A program made the translations under genes and the position numbers. A stretch of DNA of 64,000 bases, from NCBI GenBank assembly GCA_018894105.1, contig CM032121.1, forward strand, positions 3,643,007-3,707,006, read 5' to 3'. Numbering within the stretch: the first letter of the stretch is position 1; each line of letters starts with the position of its first letter. The stretch comes from Jacaranda mimosifolia (Eukaryota; Streptophyta; Magnoliopsida; Lamiales; Bignoniaceae). Shown here one piece after another: positions 22,469 through 34,307 of this stretch. The notes under the pieces are model-generated. The model searched no databases, was not told the DNA's origin, and saw only the letters and a program-made list of their open reading frames with translations.

Positions 22469-22737
22469 GGACTAGTTTGATTAGAATGATAAGGTGGGAT
22501 GCAGTGTTTTTATCCCATCTTATCATTTATTTGGTTGGAGTGATAATAAACACTCAAACTCGTATGAATATCCAAAGCCTGCATTTATATGTGCAATTTT
22601 CATGATAAATTAACTCCCACCACCCATGGGATTATTTATCATGCTAGCCAAACAATACTATAATGATAAAAAAATCACAAAAATTATCACATGATAAATA
22701 ATTATAAAAAAACTTAAGAATCCAACCAAACTAACCC
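22469..22737. mobile_element. MITE abutting the previous one
   Basis: Ends GGACTAGTTTGATT and AACCAAACTAACCC, flanked by TTA (22466-22468, 22738-22740). Its left TTA is also the right TTA of the neighbouring element, so one inserted into the target duplication of the other. Confidence 0.65.
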
Positions 22738-22953
22738 TTAGTGAGTCGATTTATTATCTTTGTATAGAATTCCTCTTAATTTCATTAAATTTACAGTGGA
22801 ATTAATAATTATAATAGCCAATTAACAAGGATTGTGTTAATATAAGATGACACAATCAACTTATATATTTGATCTGTCGAATTAAATCCAAAATTTTATA
22901 ATCTCAATTTTAACTACTTAAACGATATATGATTAACCTGAAAAACATTCTTA

Positions 22954-23281
22954 GGGCCTGTTTGGTTTCATTTTCATATCTTATTTTCACATTTTCTAGT
23001 ATTTGAAAATAGAAACACATCACTCATTACACATTTTCACCCGACATCATTTTTATTTTCATTTTCAAAAACATTCACCAATAACATATATATCTTCTCT
23101 CTTTATTTTATTATTTCTATCTCTCTCCACCTACAACCTACTAAATTCAACATAATCATTACTTTTCCAACAATGTATTCAAATACAAATTCATTTTCAA
23201 CTCATTTCTACTAACTAACTTTTCAAATTTTAAAAATAATAAAAATAAAAATTGAAAATAAAAATAAAACCAAATGGGCCC
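22954..23281. mobile_element. MITE, GGGCCTGTTTGG termini, TTA target site
   Basis: Ends GGGCCTGTTTGGTTTCATTT and AAAACCAAATGGGCCC, flanked by TTA (22951-22953 and 23282-23284). 328 bp, AT-rich interior, no frame. Same style as 6850-7336. Confidence 0.7.
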
Positions 23282-23284
23282 TTA

Positions 23285-25155
23285 GGCTTTCCTTTCTAAG
23301 AACAAATGTAAAAAATTTAGATTGAAGTGAGCAAAAAAATATCGAGTTATAATGTAAATAAGCAAATTTTTTGTATTATTATGATTATTTAATAAAAATA
23401 AAAAATGCTAGTTGGAGGCTTGTGGTTGTAAATTAACGTGGCATGCACGTATGGTAAGGTGAACGGAGATGCTGTCCAACGGAAGGCTATTTAGTTCCAA
23501 ACCATAATTATTATAAGTTGGGTTGGACCAATAATAAACTATCTTAAGCAAAATTAAAGCCCACCCCTCCAATCATCACATTACAATACAATAGTTGCTT
23601 CTTTACCACAACTCTAACTAATTCTATAAGGACATTTATCAATCAAAATCCAATGTGGACTACGTATATTTATTCTATTTAATATTTATTTGTATATTTT
23701 TTACATCCAACTTTAGTTATTTACTTGGCATGACTACCCATCATGACAAACTATAATTTATCTCCATCTGAGGCTAGAAAATATATCACACCCTCAGACA
23801 TTGATAAATAAGTTAAGTTTGACCTTAAATGCATGATAGACCATAATTGTATTAAAGACTTCTAAAAATGAACCAAATATTAAAATTGAATTGAATTGTA
23901 TATATTTATCATATATATCGACCTCCAAATATAGTACCTAAGTGAAATTCAAGTACTCTTAATGCCATTAGTTGGACCTGAATCTTGGCAACCACTTCCA
24001 GCAGTATCAAATTTCTTGGAGTTTCATCATAAAAATTGAAATGTTACTTACCAAATGTGCTTTATTAGCAAAAGTTGCTCGAGTTTTACTTAAGTCATTG
24101 GATGTTCTAGCACGATAAACTTGTGTGTCTATATGCGATGGGTGGCGGCTTGATGCAATCTAAAATTAAATAAATGTCATAGATTAAATTTCTTTTATTT
24201 AAAATAAATTAATAAAAATTAAAATAGATCCTATTCTAAGAGTTCAATGCAAAACAAACATTTTTTGTACGATTGAGGGCAAAAATGATATTTACATTTA
24301 AAATATTTTTTTTAAATTTATTAAAATAATAAAGTCTAATACATCTCTTTAAATACAAAAACATTAGAAATACACGCTTGCATATATATATATATATATA
24401 TAGACATTACAAGACACCCAAATATAGAATAATCATGTCATAAATTAATAATTTTTTTTATTTTTAAATTGAGGGCAGGTTAGTTAATTTGCAACGTTTC
24501 TTAGAGCAAACTTAGAGGAGAAGTTTTTTGTAATAATGGAAAATAGAAGGCATAAATTGATAACTTAACTACTTCAAACTACAAGAAATACATACATATA
24601 CTTCAAACTGCATGCATATTAATTCATCATATTATTGATACTAAATTATATTAATAAATAATAAAATACTTATTTTTTTATAGTGTATATTAGCAAAATA
24701 TAATTTTAACAATAATCAAATCAATAGTGTACAATATTAATTATTCATTAATATAAGCTCATATTTAACAAATAATTTCTATATCAAAAGTTCAAAATTA
24801 TCAATTATATCTACCTACACATTCCATAAAGTTTGTTATTATGTTTTCGCTATATTATTTGTGTTTTTTAATGTGAAATCAAATAATATATATTTACTTT
24901 TGAAATTAAATTAAAAATTAAGGGTATAATTGGTAAAATAAATTTTGGTGTGGTATAGCATAACCTCCTTTTTGAGTGTGTAAATGGCCTTTCTTTTTTA
25001 TGTAGTATATATATATATATATATGCATGTAATTAATCCTAAAATTATACAATAAAATATTATTCAATTAATTAAGCACTTTAACACAATATAAAATTTT
25101 CTTTACATGAATTTATCGAGTAATTAATTGGTCTAATACTATATAATTATTTACT
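23285..25155. other. AT-rich spacer with one coding-like scrap
   Basis: Mostly anonymous AT-rich sequence with TA microsatellites near 24385 and 25010. On the minus strand 24052-24159 is a 36-codon open segment between TTTTAG and GTAAGTAAC (starts IASSRHPSHID). After 37 bp, 23949-24014 reads KFDTAGSGCQDSGPTNGIK to a stop. A 37-bp intron is too short for plants, so this is more likely an eroded gene or transposon fragment than a gene. Confidence 0.3.
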
Positions 25156-25348
25156 TTTTTTTTTAGAATTTACAATGACGAATTTATCCTTTCAACAAAA
25201 TAATATTATCCTAGTATCAAAATCGAATCAAGTAATTAGAAGTACAAACTATACATTTTTACGCACATAAGGAATCCATTCTGGTTCGAATTTCTGACCT
25301 CCCACATAATAGAAGAAACAAATGTCATTGTGCCATAAGCCACTCAAC
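25156..25348 (-). repeat. Full-length-like tRNA-derived SINE
   Basis: On the minus strand: GAGTGGCTTATGGCACAATG (A-box region), GGGAGGTCAGAAATTCGAAC (B-box region), CTTATGTGCG, then the 3' body ending GTCATTGTAAATTC followed by an A run (T run at 25156-25164). This is the most complete copy of the family in the window. Confidence 0.7.
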
Positions 25349-25501
25349 AACATATAATAAATTATTTACATTTTCAAAATCAAGAAAAATAAAAGAATCT
25401 CAACTAAAAGAGAAATTCACATGAAAAACAAAACAAAACTGTCGTCTACTTGCGCCATTCATTCATCAAAAACATAATAAACAGAAATAAGAAAAACAGA
25501 A

Positions 25502-25900
25502 TCATAACTGCTTGCTATAACCCAACTCAAAAGAAGCCACCATGGATTTATATATCTCAAAGATCAGCCTGTTTTCAAACTCAGTCCTCGAATAAGCCAT
25601 GGGAACACTGCGAGCTTTGGGGATCCTTTTCGCCCCAAAAGCATTGATGCTGTTTATAGACCCGGAATTCGCCGCGAACCTCAGCATCATGTTCATGTAG
25701 GCGTTCTTGAGCTTATACCACAGTTTCAACGGCGAGGCCAGCCTGATCAGCCGCAGCTTCGGAGCTAGCCTTAGTCTCCATGATCGCTTGGAGTTTCCGC
25801 CTCCAAATCTTGCTACTTTTATGTTTCTTTTGTTTATTGGGGATAGTCTGTTGTACCCTCGTCTTCTCCATTGCCTCCTGATTAATGGGATGTTTTCCAT
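25502..25900 (-). CDS. Small basic plant protein of unknown function
   Basis: Single-exon frame of 132 aa starting MENIPLIRRQWRRRGY. The protein is strongly basic in its first half (RRQWRRRGYNR, KRSWRLRLAPKLRLIRL). It then has a conserved-looking block SPLKLWYKLKNAYMNMMLRF and a C-terminal block KRIPKARSVPMAYSRTEF...LIFEIYKSM. I recall this arrangement from uncharacterised small proteins widespread in flowering plants, often with a KLKNAYM-MML core; no biochemical role is known to me. No signal peptide or membrane span is evident. Base composition is clearly higher in GC than the flanks, and the first ATG has no in-frame competitor. The 150 bp upstream contain a CA/GT-rich tract, probably 5' UTR. 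Confidence 0.75.
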   Translation of the reverse strand: MENIPLIRRQWRRRGYNRLSPINKRNIKVARFGGGNSKRSWRLRLAPKLRLIRLASPLKLWYKLKNAYMNMMLRFAANSGSINSINAFGAKRIPKARSVPMAYSRTEFENRLIFEIYKSMVASFELGYSKQL

Positions 25901-27180
25901 TTGTACAAGTATGTGTAATGTGTGTTTTTATGTGTTTTTGTGTTGGTTTTTTCTGTTTCTGTTGTCGTATATGTGTGAGAGAGAAGGAAAGATGAGTATT
26001 TGGAGATGGTGGAATCTGTGGGGAGCTGCTGGGGAGATTTTATAAGTGGGAGGAAAATTATGCAGGTCAACAAAGCCGGGTAAGGCGTGCGGGAATATTT
26101 AATTAGTGGATAATATATTGTGTGGATGGCAAGGAAATATCACAAACTGGTCAATTTTGAATTTCTTTCATCCTTATTTTATTTTTGGTCAAAAATAAAA
26201 CCCTCAAGTTTGAAGTTTAATGGATAATATATATATATATATACGTAATGTGGTTGGTCTCATTAGTAATTAATTCGGCCAAATGTCAAAATAAAAATTT
26301 ATTTATTTTAAATGTGATCAAATTAATTGATTAGAGCTCAGAAAAGTTAGAGAAACATTAAAAGAATTGTTAAATTTATACTATTTGTATATCGCAAATA
26401 TATATGTTAGAATAATTGCTTGATATGGTTTATAATGTATTGACCTAATTAATTATATTTAAATAACAAAAGTATCTAACAAGTTTTTGTCATTTTTTCT
26501 TCTATCTTCTAGAAGTATTATGTTTAATTTTTTTCATTTTTTCACCAATTATATTATTTTTCTCTTTTCAATGTTTTCAAATATATTATCGCATATAATA
26601 TAGCGAAGCAAATACGTCTAAATAATTGAGAAATCATGTATCATTGCAGAATAAATAGATATTATTTAATTTTATATATATGTTGAAAATAGACACATCA
26701 ATTATGTCACCACTACTAATTCGAAATAAATAAAAGTGAATGAAAAAATAAAAGAGAAAGAGGATTGCTGTCGATTCTCCAACTATATCTCCATGGTCGG
26801 ATTAAAATCGAACGATGAGAGTACTTATACGTAAAAGACTTAAAGAACCCAATATAACCCCTTTACTGCAGTAGATGTTGTATAGGTGTATGAGTTGAAT
26901 TTTCAACAAATTTAAATAAAGAATATTCAGACAAGTAGGAAAAAAAAGAAAGAAAGAAAAGAAAAGAAAAGAAAAGAAAGAATTTGTCTGTAATTGCATT
27001 GAGGTGGGCTGCCGCAGTCACAAAATTATAGTCAAATTATGGTCATAGCGAGAGTTGTCGTCTTCCCTTTCCCTTTTTATATTTGCACTATTGTCTAGTC
27101 CTCCAAATTTAATGATGAATCTTGACCAGCAACAGTAGAAGAAAAAATAATACTTAAATTATGTTTCTAGAAGAAACTGT
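25901..27180. other. AT-rich spacer, no gene recognised
   Basis: Holds simple repeats, for example an AAAGAAAAG run at 26941-26980 and a TA run at 26228-26241. No coding region, RNA gene or defined element was recognised. Confidence 0.45.
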
Positions 27181-27181
27181 A

Positions 27182-27513
27182 GGAATGTTTGATTATGTTT
27201 TTTGTGTAATTTCATTATGTGTTTATGATGTATTTTGAAAGAATGAATTATTAAATTAATGTGAAAATTATTTTTCGGTATATTTGTTTATATTTTGGGG
27301 GAGATATTTTTTACTATAATAATCAAATCAATGCTTTTTTATTATATTTTTAGAGTGAAAATAAAATTGAATGATTTTTTTAATATTAGAATAATAATAA
27401 AATATAATATATATATATGTATATATTGGAGAATGTGTATTTTGAAGGGGATATGTTTAATTATATTTCTTCAAAACAGTATTATTTCCAGAGAAACATA
27501 ACCAAACACTCCC
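27182..27513. mobile_element. MITE, GGAATGTTTGATTATG termini, TA target
   Basis: Ends GGAATGTTTGATTATGTTTT and AAACATAACCAAACACTCCC are inverted repeats, flanked by TA on each side (27180-27181, 27514-27515). Related copies at 27732-28066, 28399-28676 and 47941-48231. Confidence 0.6.
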
Positions 27514-27731
27514 TATATAATTATATTATCTATAACTTGTAATAATTAAAAATTCTTGCCACCTGAAACTACCCACACTTTGGACCCCAAAGGAAAAAGA
27601 ATTATGGAGATTCCGTTTTGATTGTCTCTTTTTTTAATCTTATTGTTGTGGGATGGAGGAGCTGTATATATTGCCAAGTTTTTTGCTAAAACATAAGACA
27701 TATTTATTATTCTAAATCTCCAAAAATACTA

Positions 27732-28066
27732 AGGTAATGTTTGGTTATGTTTTTTGTGTGATTTATTTTGGAAGAATAAATTATTAGAGAATGTGAAAGT
27801 CATATTTTGGTATGTTTGTTTATGTTTTGCGAGAGACATTTTTTTTTACTGTAGCAGACAAATCAATACTTTTTTATTGAATTTTTGAGGTGGAAATGGA
27901 ATTAAATAATTTTTTTATTGTTAGAATAATAATAAAATATAAATTATATATATAATATATGTATGTGTATATTAAAAAATAAATTTTTTTAAAGAAAAAT
28001 GAGAATATATTTGGTTATGTTTCCCCAAAACAAGGTTGTTCTGAGGAAACATAACCAAACATCTCC
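27732..28066. mobile_element. MITE, same family as 27182-27513
   Basis: Ends AGGTAATGTTTGGTTATG... and ...CATAACCAAACATCTCC, flanked by TA. It is absent from the matching place in segmental copy 2, so it inserted after the duplication or was lost there. Confidence 0.6.
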
Positions 28067-28398
28067 TAAGTTTTGTCTTATATCCTTTTTTTTTTAGCCC
28101 GTTTCTAAATATGCAACGCCATATTGAACTATATATATATATATATATATATATCAGAACTCTCAACTTTAGTCACAGGCGCTTTAATATTTCAAGCTGA
28201 GAATTGTGACGTGGTGGGTTCACTCGGGGAGTCATGATCTTGGTCATTTCAAGGCATATTTGTATTTTATTGGATGGATTCAAGATTGGATTAATAATTT
28301 GGAGTAAGCAATTATTTTTGCCAGAACTAGTCTTTGAGGCTACCTCGAAATTTTGTAATGAAATACATGAAGCATGGGCCTAATTGTAGAATATTTTT

Positions 28399-28676
28399 GG
28401 GAGTGTTTTGGTTATGTTTTTCCTCTAAAATTTTTATCTTTTAATATATATATATACATAATTTATATTTTATTATTATTTTAATAATAAAAAAATCACT
28501 CAATTTTATTTTTACTCCCAAAACCCAACAAAAAAGAATTGATTTGACTGTACAGTAAAAAAATATCTCCCCCAAAATATAAACAAACATACCAAAATAC
28601 AATTTTCACATTCTCCAATAATTCATTCTCTCAAGATAAATAATAAAATCACACAAAAAACATAATAAAGCATTCC
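28399..28676. mobile_element. MITE, same family, inverted
   Basis: Starts GGGAGTGTTTTGGTTATG and ends CATAATAAAGCATTCCC. The interior is the reverse complement of the copies at 27182 and 27732. The matching site in segmental copy 2 (about 36175) lacks it. Confidence 0.55.
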
Positions 28677-28799
28677 CTTTGCTTTTTAAAGATTTTTTGT
28701 AACTTTGCCAAGATGCCCTTTTGAGTCGTTTATGGCTCTATTAGTCTATTTATAGAGGAGGGGCCCAAGAATGTGCTGATTCATTATTTTAAGATACAT

Positions 28800-30314
28800 G
28801 GTGTTCATATTGTTATTTTATCAAATTGTCATTAGGATATATTTTTGCATATCAGTATGATATAGATAGATTAATTAGATCATAATTTTTAAAAATAGAA
28901 AATCATAATAAAGCATGAGGGCCGTTGGAGTGATTAACGAAAATCCTCAAACCCTTAAGTCAGTGATCGGATGAGGAGAGCAATGCAGATTTAGATTCAA
29001 AATAGCGTAAGGTTAGATACTTGTACATGTAGTAGTGGATATTGAATATGTAAATATAGAGAAATATCGTTCGACAAATATATAGAAGATGATGTGAAAC
29101 AATTTAAAATATTCATATCATAATATTTGATAATAAAAATATGACTAATCAAATCAGTCAAAGTACATTTCAAAATTTGCGTATCATGACATAGGGAAGG
29201 CAAATTTGACATCTCGTTTACATCACCCATCATTGATTGGTCTTGAATCTCATTCAAAGTCAAAGAAAATAAATTTTTATTTTCTCATTGTAGACTTTTC
29301 GTTCCTTCACATGACTGTGAAATCATTGGTTTATAGATTACACTTCCTAACAAAATAATGCTAAAATGTGTGACAAATTAACTTATGAAAGAAAAGGGGC
29401 CTCCTAATACTAGTTTGTACACACTATTATTATACTTCGTTAGATAATTATTAATTTATTTAATTTTAATATATAGATAAAATGATTGGTTGATATATTA
29501 TTTAAAAATCACAACGGGTGAAACTGCTAACTAACTATTGCAACAAAATGTGATTATAATACTATATGACAAAAAATTAGTCAATCATTAACTTCAATTC
29601 TAGAATTGTGTGTTCTTGAAAGTCAGAAAGTTAATTTTTGTTGCTTATATGGTCCTCTCCAAAATTCTCAAAAGATAACTCAAACAGAACATTTAAAAAT
29701 GCTTAAATCACTAGCTTGAGTTATGGACCTATTTGTTTGTATTTTCAAAGCCCTTTTTTTAATGATTTACTTTTATATAAAAAGTAGAAGTCATTCATTT
29801 TTATTATATTTTTATATTTATTTGACCATCCTATTATCATATCAATAAAAATCAAAGTAAATTTAACATAAATTACGAACAATCATTTCGAAGTAATATA
29901 TATATATATAATACATCCATATATGCATCATATGCGGATATGCCGAATGACTTTTGGTCCAACAGCATAAGTTTCACACATAAAATATGAGGTTAGGTGT
30001 TCGAACCTAACGAGCATTCAATGTACGTGCGTACAAATAATACATACATACATAAATGCACCCTATTCAACATTATCAAGCAAACAGTTTAAGTATATTT
30101 TTATTTCTAAATAAAGCTAATAACTATATTTTCACACGTTAAAAATGTTAAAAACAAAATATTAAAATGGAAACACAACCAAATGAGACTTATAGCTTTG
30201 TAAATTGACATATATCAACTTATTTTTGAGATACTTATAAAGCGTGTAATTTGTGTGCTTAAATATAACAGCAATTATCTATTGCTCCACTAATGTAAAG
30301 CAAAGAGTTAACAG
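28800..30314. other. Inserted anonymous sequence within segmental copy 1
   Basis: No gene is recognised. It includes a SINE fragment at 29952-30050. The stretch near 28905-29005 (CTTAAGTCAGTGATCGGA on the plus strand) recalls the R-U5 area of plant gypsy LTRs, but too little is left to call. Confidence 0.4.
29952..30050 (+). repeat. tRNA-derived SINE fragment
   Basis: TTGGTCCAACAGCATAAGTT (A-box region) is followed by GGTTAGGTGTTCGAACC (B-box region), then TGTACGTGCGTAC. Closest to the copy at 1110-1202. Confidence 0.55.
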
Positions 30315-32185
30315 TACACTAAACTAGCGAAAGGGGCAAAATGAATTTTACCTCTTTAGCAAATAAGTTGAAAACCCCCTATATTTTTCTAATTAGCGTA
30401 TAATTTTCTATACTTCTGAAATTTGCACACTCGCCTCAATTGATTTAAATATTTTTTAGATTTATCAAATGACTAAACTGTCCTACTTTATATCACACAG
30501 GCCTGGCTTTCATTTGTTTCTCAATTAACTGTCTAAACACTTCTCTCTCAACATGATAGAAACTCTAACCTTCAATCTTTAAATATTAAAATGTTAAATG
30601 TTTTTTGTTAGAGTAAATATGTAAAGTTCTTTATACTTTATTTATAAAAGTAACTCACATCAGGTTACTATTTGATAAATAATCCATTATGTAGCTTATA
30701 ACATACAATTTTTATAAACTAAAATATCTCTTAATAATCTATATAACTGTAATAAGTAAAATTTATTTATATTTATTTACATATATATACTTATTTTATT
30801 ATTTTTAAAATTATCAAATAACAAATATTATGTACATGAATAAAAGAATAAGTAAAATTTTAATATTCAATTTAAGATAAAATATCACTCTCTCATATAT
30901 AAATTCCTTTTATAAATTTGTATAAATAATTAAATAGATACATACTTTCAGTCAAGCTTTTTTGATTTGACATTATTAGTCCATGTAAAAATATTTTTTA
31001 TCAATTATTATAAGCAAAAATATTAAAATAAAGTAGGCGAATAATTACAAAATTGTTTAACTAAATATATTGAAAAACATAAAAATTGATATTATTTGCT
31101 ATTTAAGTAATTGTTTATCAATAAAAAACTAAAGTGACTTAAATTAATAATGTAAAAATAAAGTTCAGAGTTTATAGTTGTTGCAGAAAGTAACTTTTTA
31201 TATTTGAAATGTTCTTTAGATTAAATTATTTGTTATATTCTATATATATATATATAGTTTTATCTTAAAATATTTTATATCTCTAAAAAATATTATTGTA
31301 AAAATATTTAAATTTTAAAGATTTTGATAAATTGAGCTCTTATATATCAGTTAATTTATAATTATTCATTTCTCAAACTTCTAACTCTTTAATAAAGATT
31401 ATGAATCTTATTAAATATATTTTGAATTTCGGATGAAAGAAAATTAGAGATAAGATACAATCATATCGGTTAGAGATAATAATCAACAACTAACGAATTT
31501 TTTTTAATTGAATTAAAATACTCAAAATTATAAGAATTTGCCATTTGAACAAAATTACATAATTGTGGGTCCCACACTGTTATGTCATATATATTAATTT
31601 ATCACTTTGTGATATTATTGTTCATTGTCTGGTTGTGTCATGGTTCTCTCAATATAGTTTTTTGTTTATTTAGCATTGTCATAAGCATTTTATTTACTGT
31701 ATTCCAGTCACTCTCATTTTATAGTCAAACTTTTAATTAACAATTTATTAAAAAAGCAACTTTCATCAACAGTTAAACAATGTCAATTTAGCATATAAAC
31801 CAATATTTTTCATGAATAAATAATTAAAACTCATGCTGGCTAGCTGCATCCTTGTTGCTATCAATACCTCTACAAAATATAGGGGGTTTTCAGCTCATTA
31901 CACTTTTCAAAAGGGGGCAAAATGCATTCAAAATTGGTCAAATTGAAGACATTTCTTTTGATTGTAATAGGAGGGCATATGTACTATTTTATAGCATTAA
32001 ATCACTCCAAAAGGTATAAAAAATCGCACTTCCCGCGAGTGTCTGACCAACATGGAAGGCGGACCCTTTTTTGCAAGTTTTTCATAAATATAGGGAATTA
32101 TATGCCAATTAAAAAAATATAGGATGTTTTCAACCTATTTAACTCTTTACAAGGGGATAAAATGTATTTTGCCCTGTATTAAAGT
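30315..32185. mobile_element. Non-autonomous element with ~100-bp inverted termini
   Basis: The first ~100 bases (GGGGCAAAATGAATTTTACC ... GTTGAAAACCCCCTATATTT ... TAATTAGCGTATAATTTTCT) match the reverse complement of the last ~100 (GGGCAAAATACATTTTATCC ... GTTGAAAACATCCTATATTT ... TAATTGGCATATAATTCCCT). A third, inverted partial copy lies at 31860-31960. Long terminal repeats of this kind fit a Mutator-like non-autonomous element. No transposase frame and no clear target duplication were found. Confidence 0.5.
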
Positions 32186-33353
32186 CACTTTTGGAGCCAT
32201 ACTCCCTGTAAGTAAAATATGTCCAATCTACCGGTAACGTCATAACACACGGCGCAAACAAATGTGAGCTACCATATCGAATCTCCTCTGGACATTAGGG
32301 ACCTAATGTTAAGGCCGTGATATGCCGGGTAAAATACCATTTACTAAAATTTATAATCTAATGCACATGGGCCCACAACCATCAGTATGCATAACACTGC
32401 AATTTAATATTTTAAAATGCTCTGATAGTGTTTGGATATAATTTTTCTTTGATTTTATTATGTGTTTGTTGTGTATTTTGAAAGAATAAATATTGAAAGA
32501 ATTGTGGGAGAATGTGATTGATATTTGGTTATATTTCTGTGAATAGTTAAAAAATGAGTTTTGAAAATTTTGATATGTTTGATTATGTTTTGAATGAGAC
32601 ATTTTATACTGTCGATGTTAAATCAATACCTTTGTGTTGGTGTTTGAGAGTAAAATTTGAGTTTAATGATTTTTTTAAGTGTAATAATAATAATAAAACA
32701 TATTGTGTACATATGTATATATATGTAGTGGGATAGGAAAATGAAGGGGATGCTTGTAATATTAGCCAAACAAGACATGAGCATTTTAGGGTTTAAAACA
32801 GTAAAAATAAAAATAAAAATAAAAATAAAAAAAATAGCTGCCAGGTTTGTGAATGTTTCCACGACGGCGTTCTAGGAAAACATTCCCAAACAAAGCCTTA
32901 CATTCCTGCAGTCCTTTACGGACCATTTCCTCTGGGCTAAGATGTCCTTAAAAAAACTTCTTCTTAGCCCAGTCCGTGATGAAATGAGCCCAAACTTTTA
33001 AATCTGAATGAAACTTCAAAAAATAAATTTAGAGACAAGCCGATAGTTTATATATAATTTTTAAATTTTAAAATCATAATAAATCTGAATGAAACTTTAA
33101 AAAATAAATTTATCACAAATTTAAAAGACCGCCATCGGCCATACAATCTTTTTAATATTTTTGATTATGAAATAAAATTGTGTGAAAACCGTGCGATGTT
33201 CTAATTTCTGATGACATTTTTAACCAGCACCAAGAAAGTGCACTAGCATCTGTATATTTTTCTAGTTTATTTGGACCGGAGTGGAATTATAACGCATACA
33301 CTCGGCAAAAATCAGCCCATATCTTATCCTCTAAAAAGGAAAATGGAGGAAAG

Positions 33354-33611
33354 GAGATCGGGCGGAAGATAGAGGGCGCCGTTCTGGGTCCCGGAGTCGG
33401 TGCCTGAATCGGCTGCGGCGTCGGCCCGGGACTGGGAGTAGTTGGAGGAGCGGGCTTCGGCGGCTCGTTGTGGAACCATCTGACGGCGGTGTTTGGGATC
33501 GGAATTGGATGCGGCGTCGGGTATGGGCAGGGCTTTGGCGGAGGGTTCAGCTTAGAATCATTGAGATCTAATCTGATGAAGCTGAAATCGAAGAAGCGGC
33601 TGAGGGTTTAG
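33354..33611 (+). pseudogene. Glycine-rich small protein pseudogene
   Basis: Duplicate of the gene at 37346-37753. The frame from 33354 is 86 codons with the same glycine repeats (GPGVGA, GCGVG, GGAGFGGSLWNHL, SLESLRSNLMK). It has TGA at 33405-33407 where the intact copy has GGA, ATA where that copy has an internal ATG, and a 12-bp and a 6-bp deletion. About 100 bp of the N-terminal coding region are gone, which puts the old start codon (33343) out of frame and into a stop at 33370-33372. 5' and 3' flanks are also duplicated. Not expected to yield the protein. Confidence 0.85.
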
Positions 33612-34183
33612 GTAACTAGGTCTCATTTTTGTTGCTCCTGAAATTTTGCAGTCATTTTTAATTAACAAATTTTTAGCTTCCCTCTTAATCGATTAACTGA
33701 GGCTTAGACGGGAGTTTGAGGCTTGATGCCTTTCTCGAACTACAATTCTTCTAAATTTTTGCCAAAGTTGTTTCTATTCTTTTTCTTTAACATTTTCCCT
33801 CAATTTTTTGTTAAGAGGATGTTTGTTGGTCCTCAATTAGCTCTACGAAACTCCAAACCGCAAGAAATGTTGGTAATGTTTGGTTATGATTTATGTTTTT
33901 GGGAATGAATATTATAAGTGTGAATTGAAAATTGGGGTAGTTGTGTCGGGAAATATGATTATTTTTTGGTAATATTTTGAATAATAATTAAATTTTGTTT
34001 TAAAAAATTTTGATATGTGATTTTTAAATTAATATTTTTTCTATTGAGATTTTGGAATAAAAAAAAAAATTAAGTAATTTTTTATTGTAAAAATAAAAAA
34101 AAAATATATATATAATATATATTATATTATATATATGTATGTATTAAACTTAAAACTGACACCGTTCACATATTACATTTGGA

Positions 34184-34290
34184 TGGGCCTCGCCAGAACG
34201 TCCTCGGGGGCAATATGGTCAATTGGCAATTAGGGTTTCAGGGGTTGCCCTAATTCCTTTCCCTATAAGTAACTTCGCCCCCCTGCTAAG
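34184..34290 (+). promoter_or_regulatory. Translation-gene-type promoter
   Basis: Within 90 bp: TGGGCC (34184-34189, site II type), TTAGGGTTT (34230-34238, a telo-box in reverse) and a TATA box CCTATAAGTA (34262-34271). Pyrimidine-rich leader sequence follows (TTCATCTCTTTCGTTC). This combination is typical of plant ribosomal-protein and snoRNA-host promoters. No matching coding sequence was recognised downstream. Confidence 0.5.
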
Positions 34291-34307
34291 CTGAGCCCTT
34301 TCACTTG

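Larger units (their letters stand above)
27520..33890. repeat. Segmental duplication, copy 1 (interrupted)
   Basis: Blocks match 35812-38000 in order and orientation: 27530-27710 to 35820-36000; 28230-28390 and 28680-28790 to 36010-36262; 32895-33000 to 36950-37030; 33240-33890 to 37250-38000. Between 28800 and 32880 this copy holds about 4 kb absent from copy 2. It contains the glycine-rich pseudogene. Confidence 0.75.

Noticed and set aside
31922..32122. 66-codon frame
   Set aside because: Lies inside the long-inverted-repeat element and has no family features.
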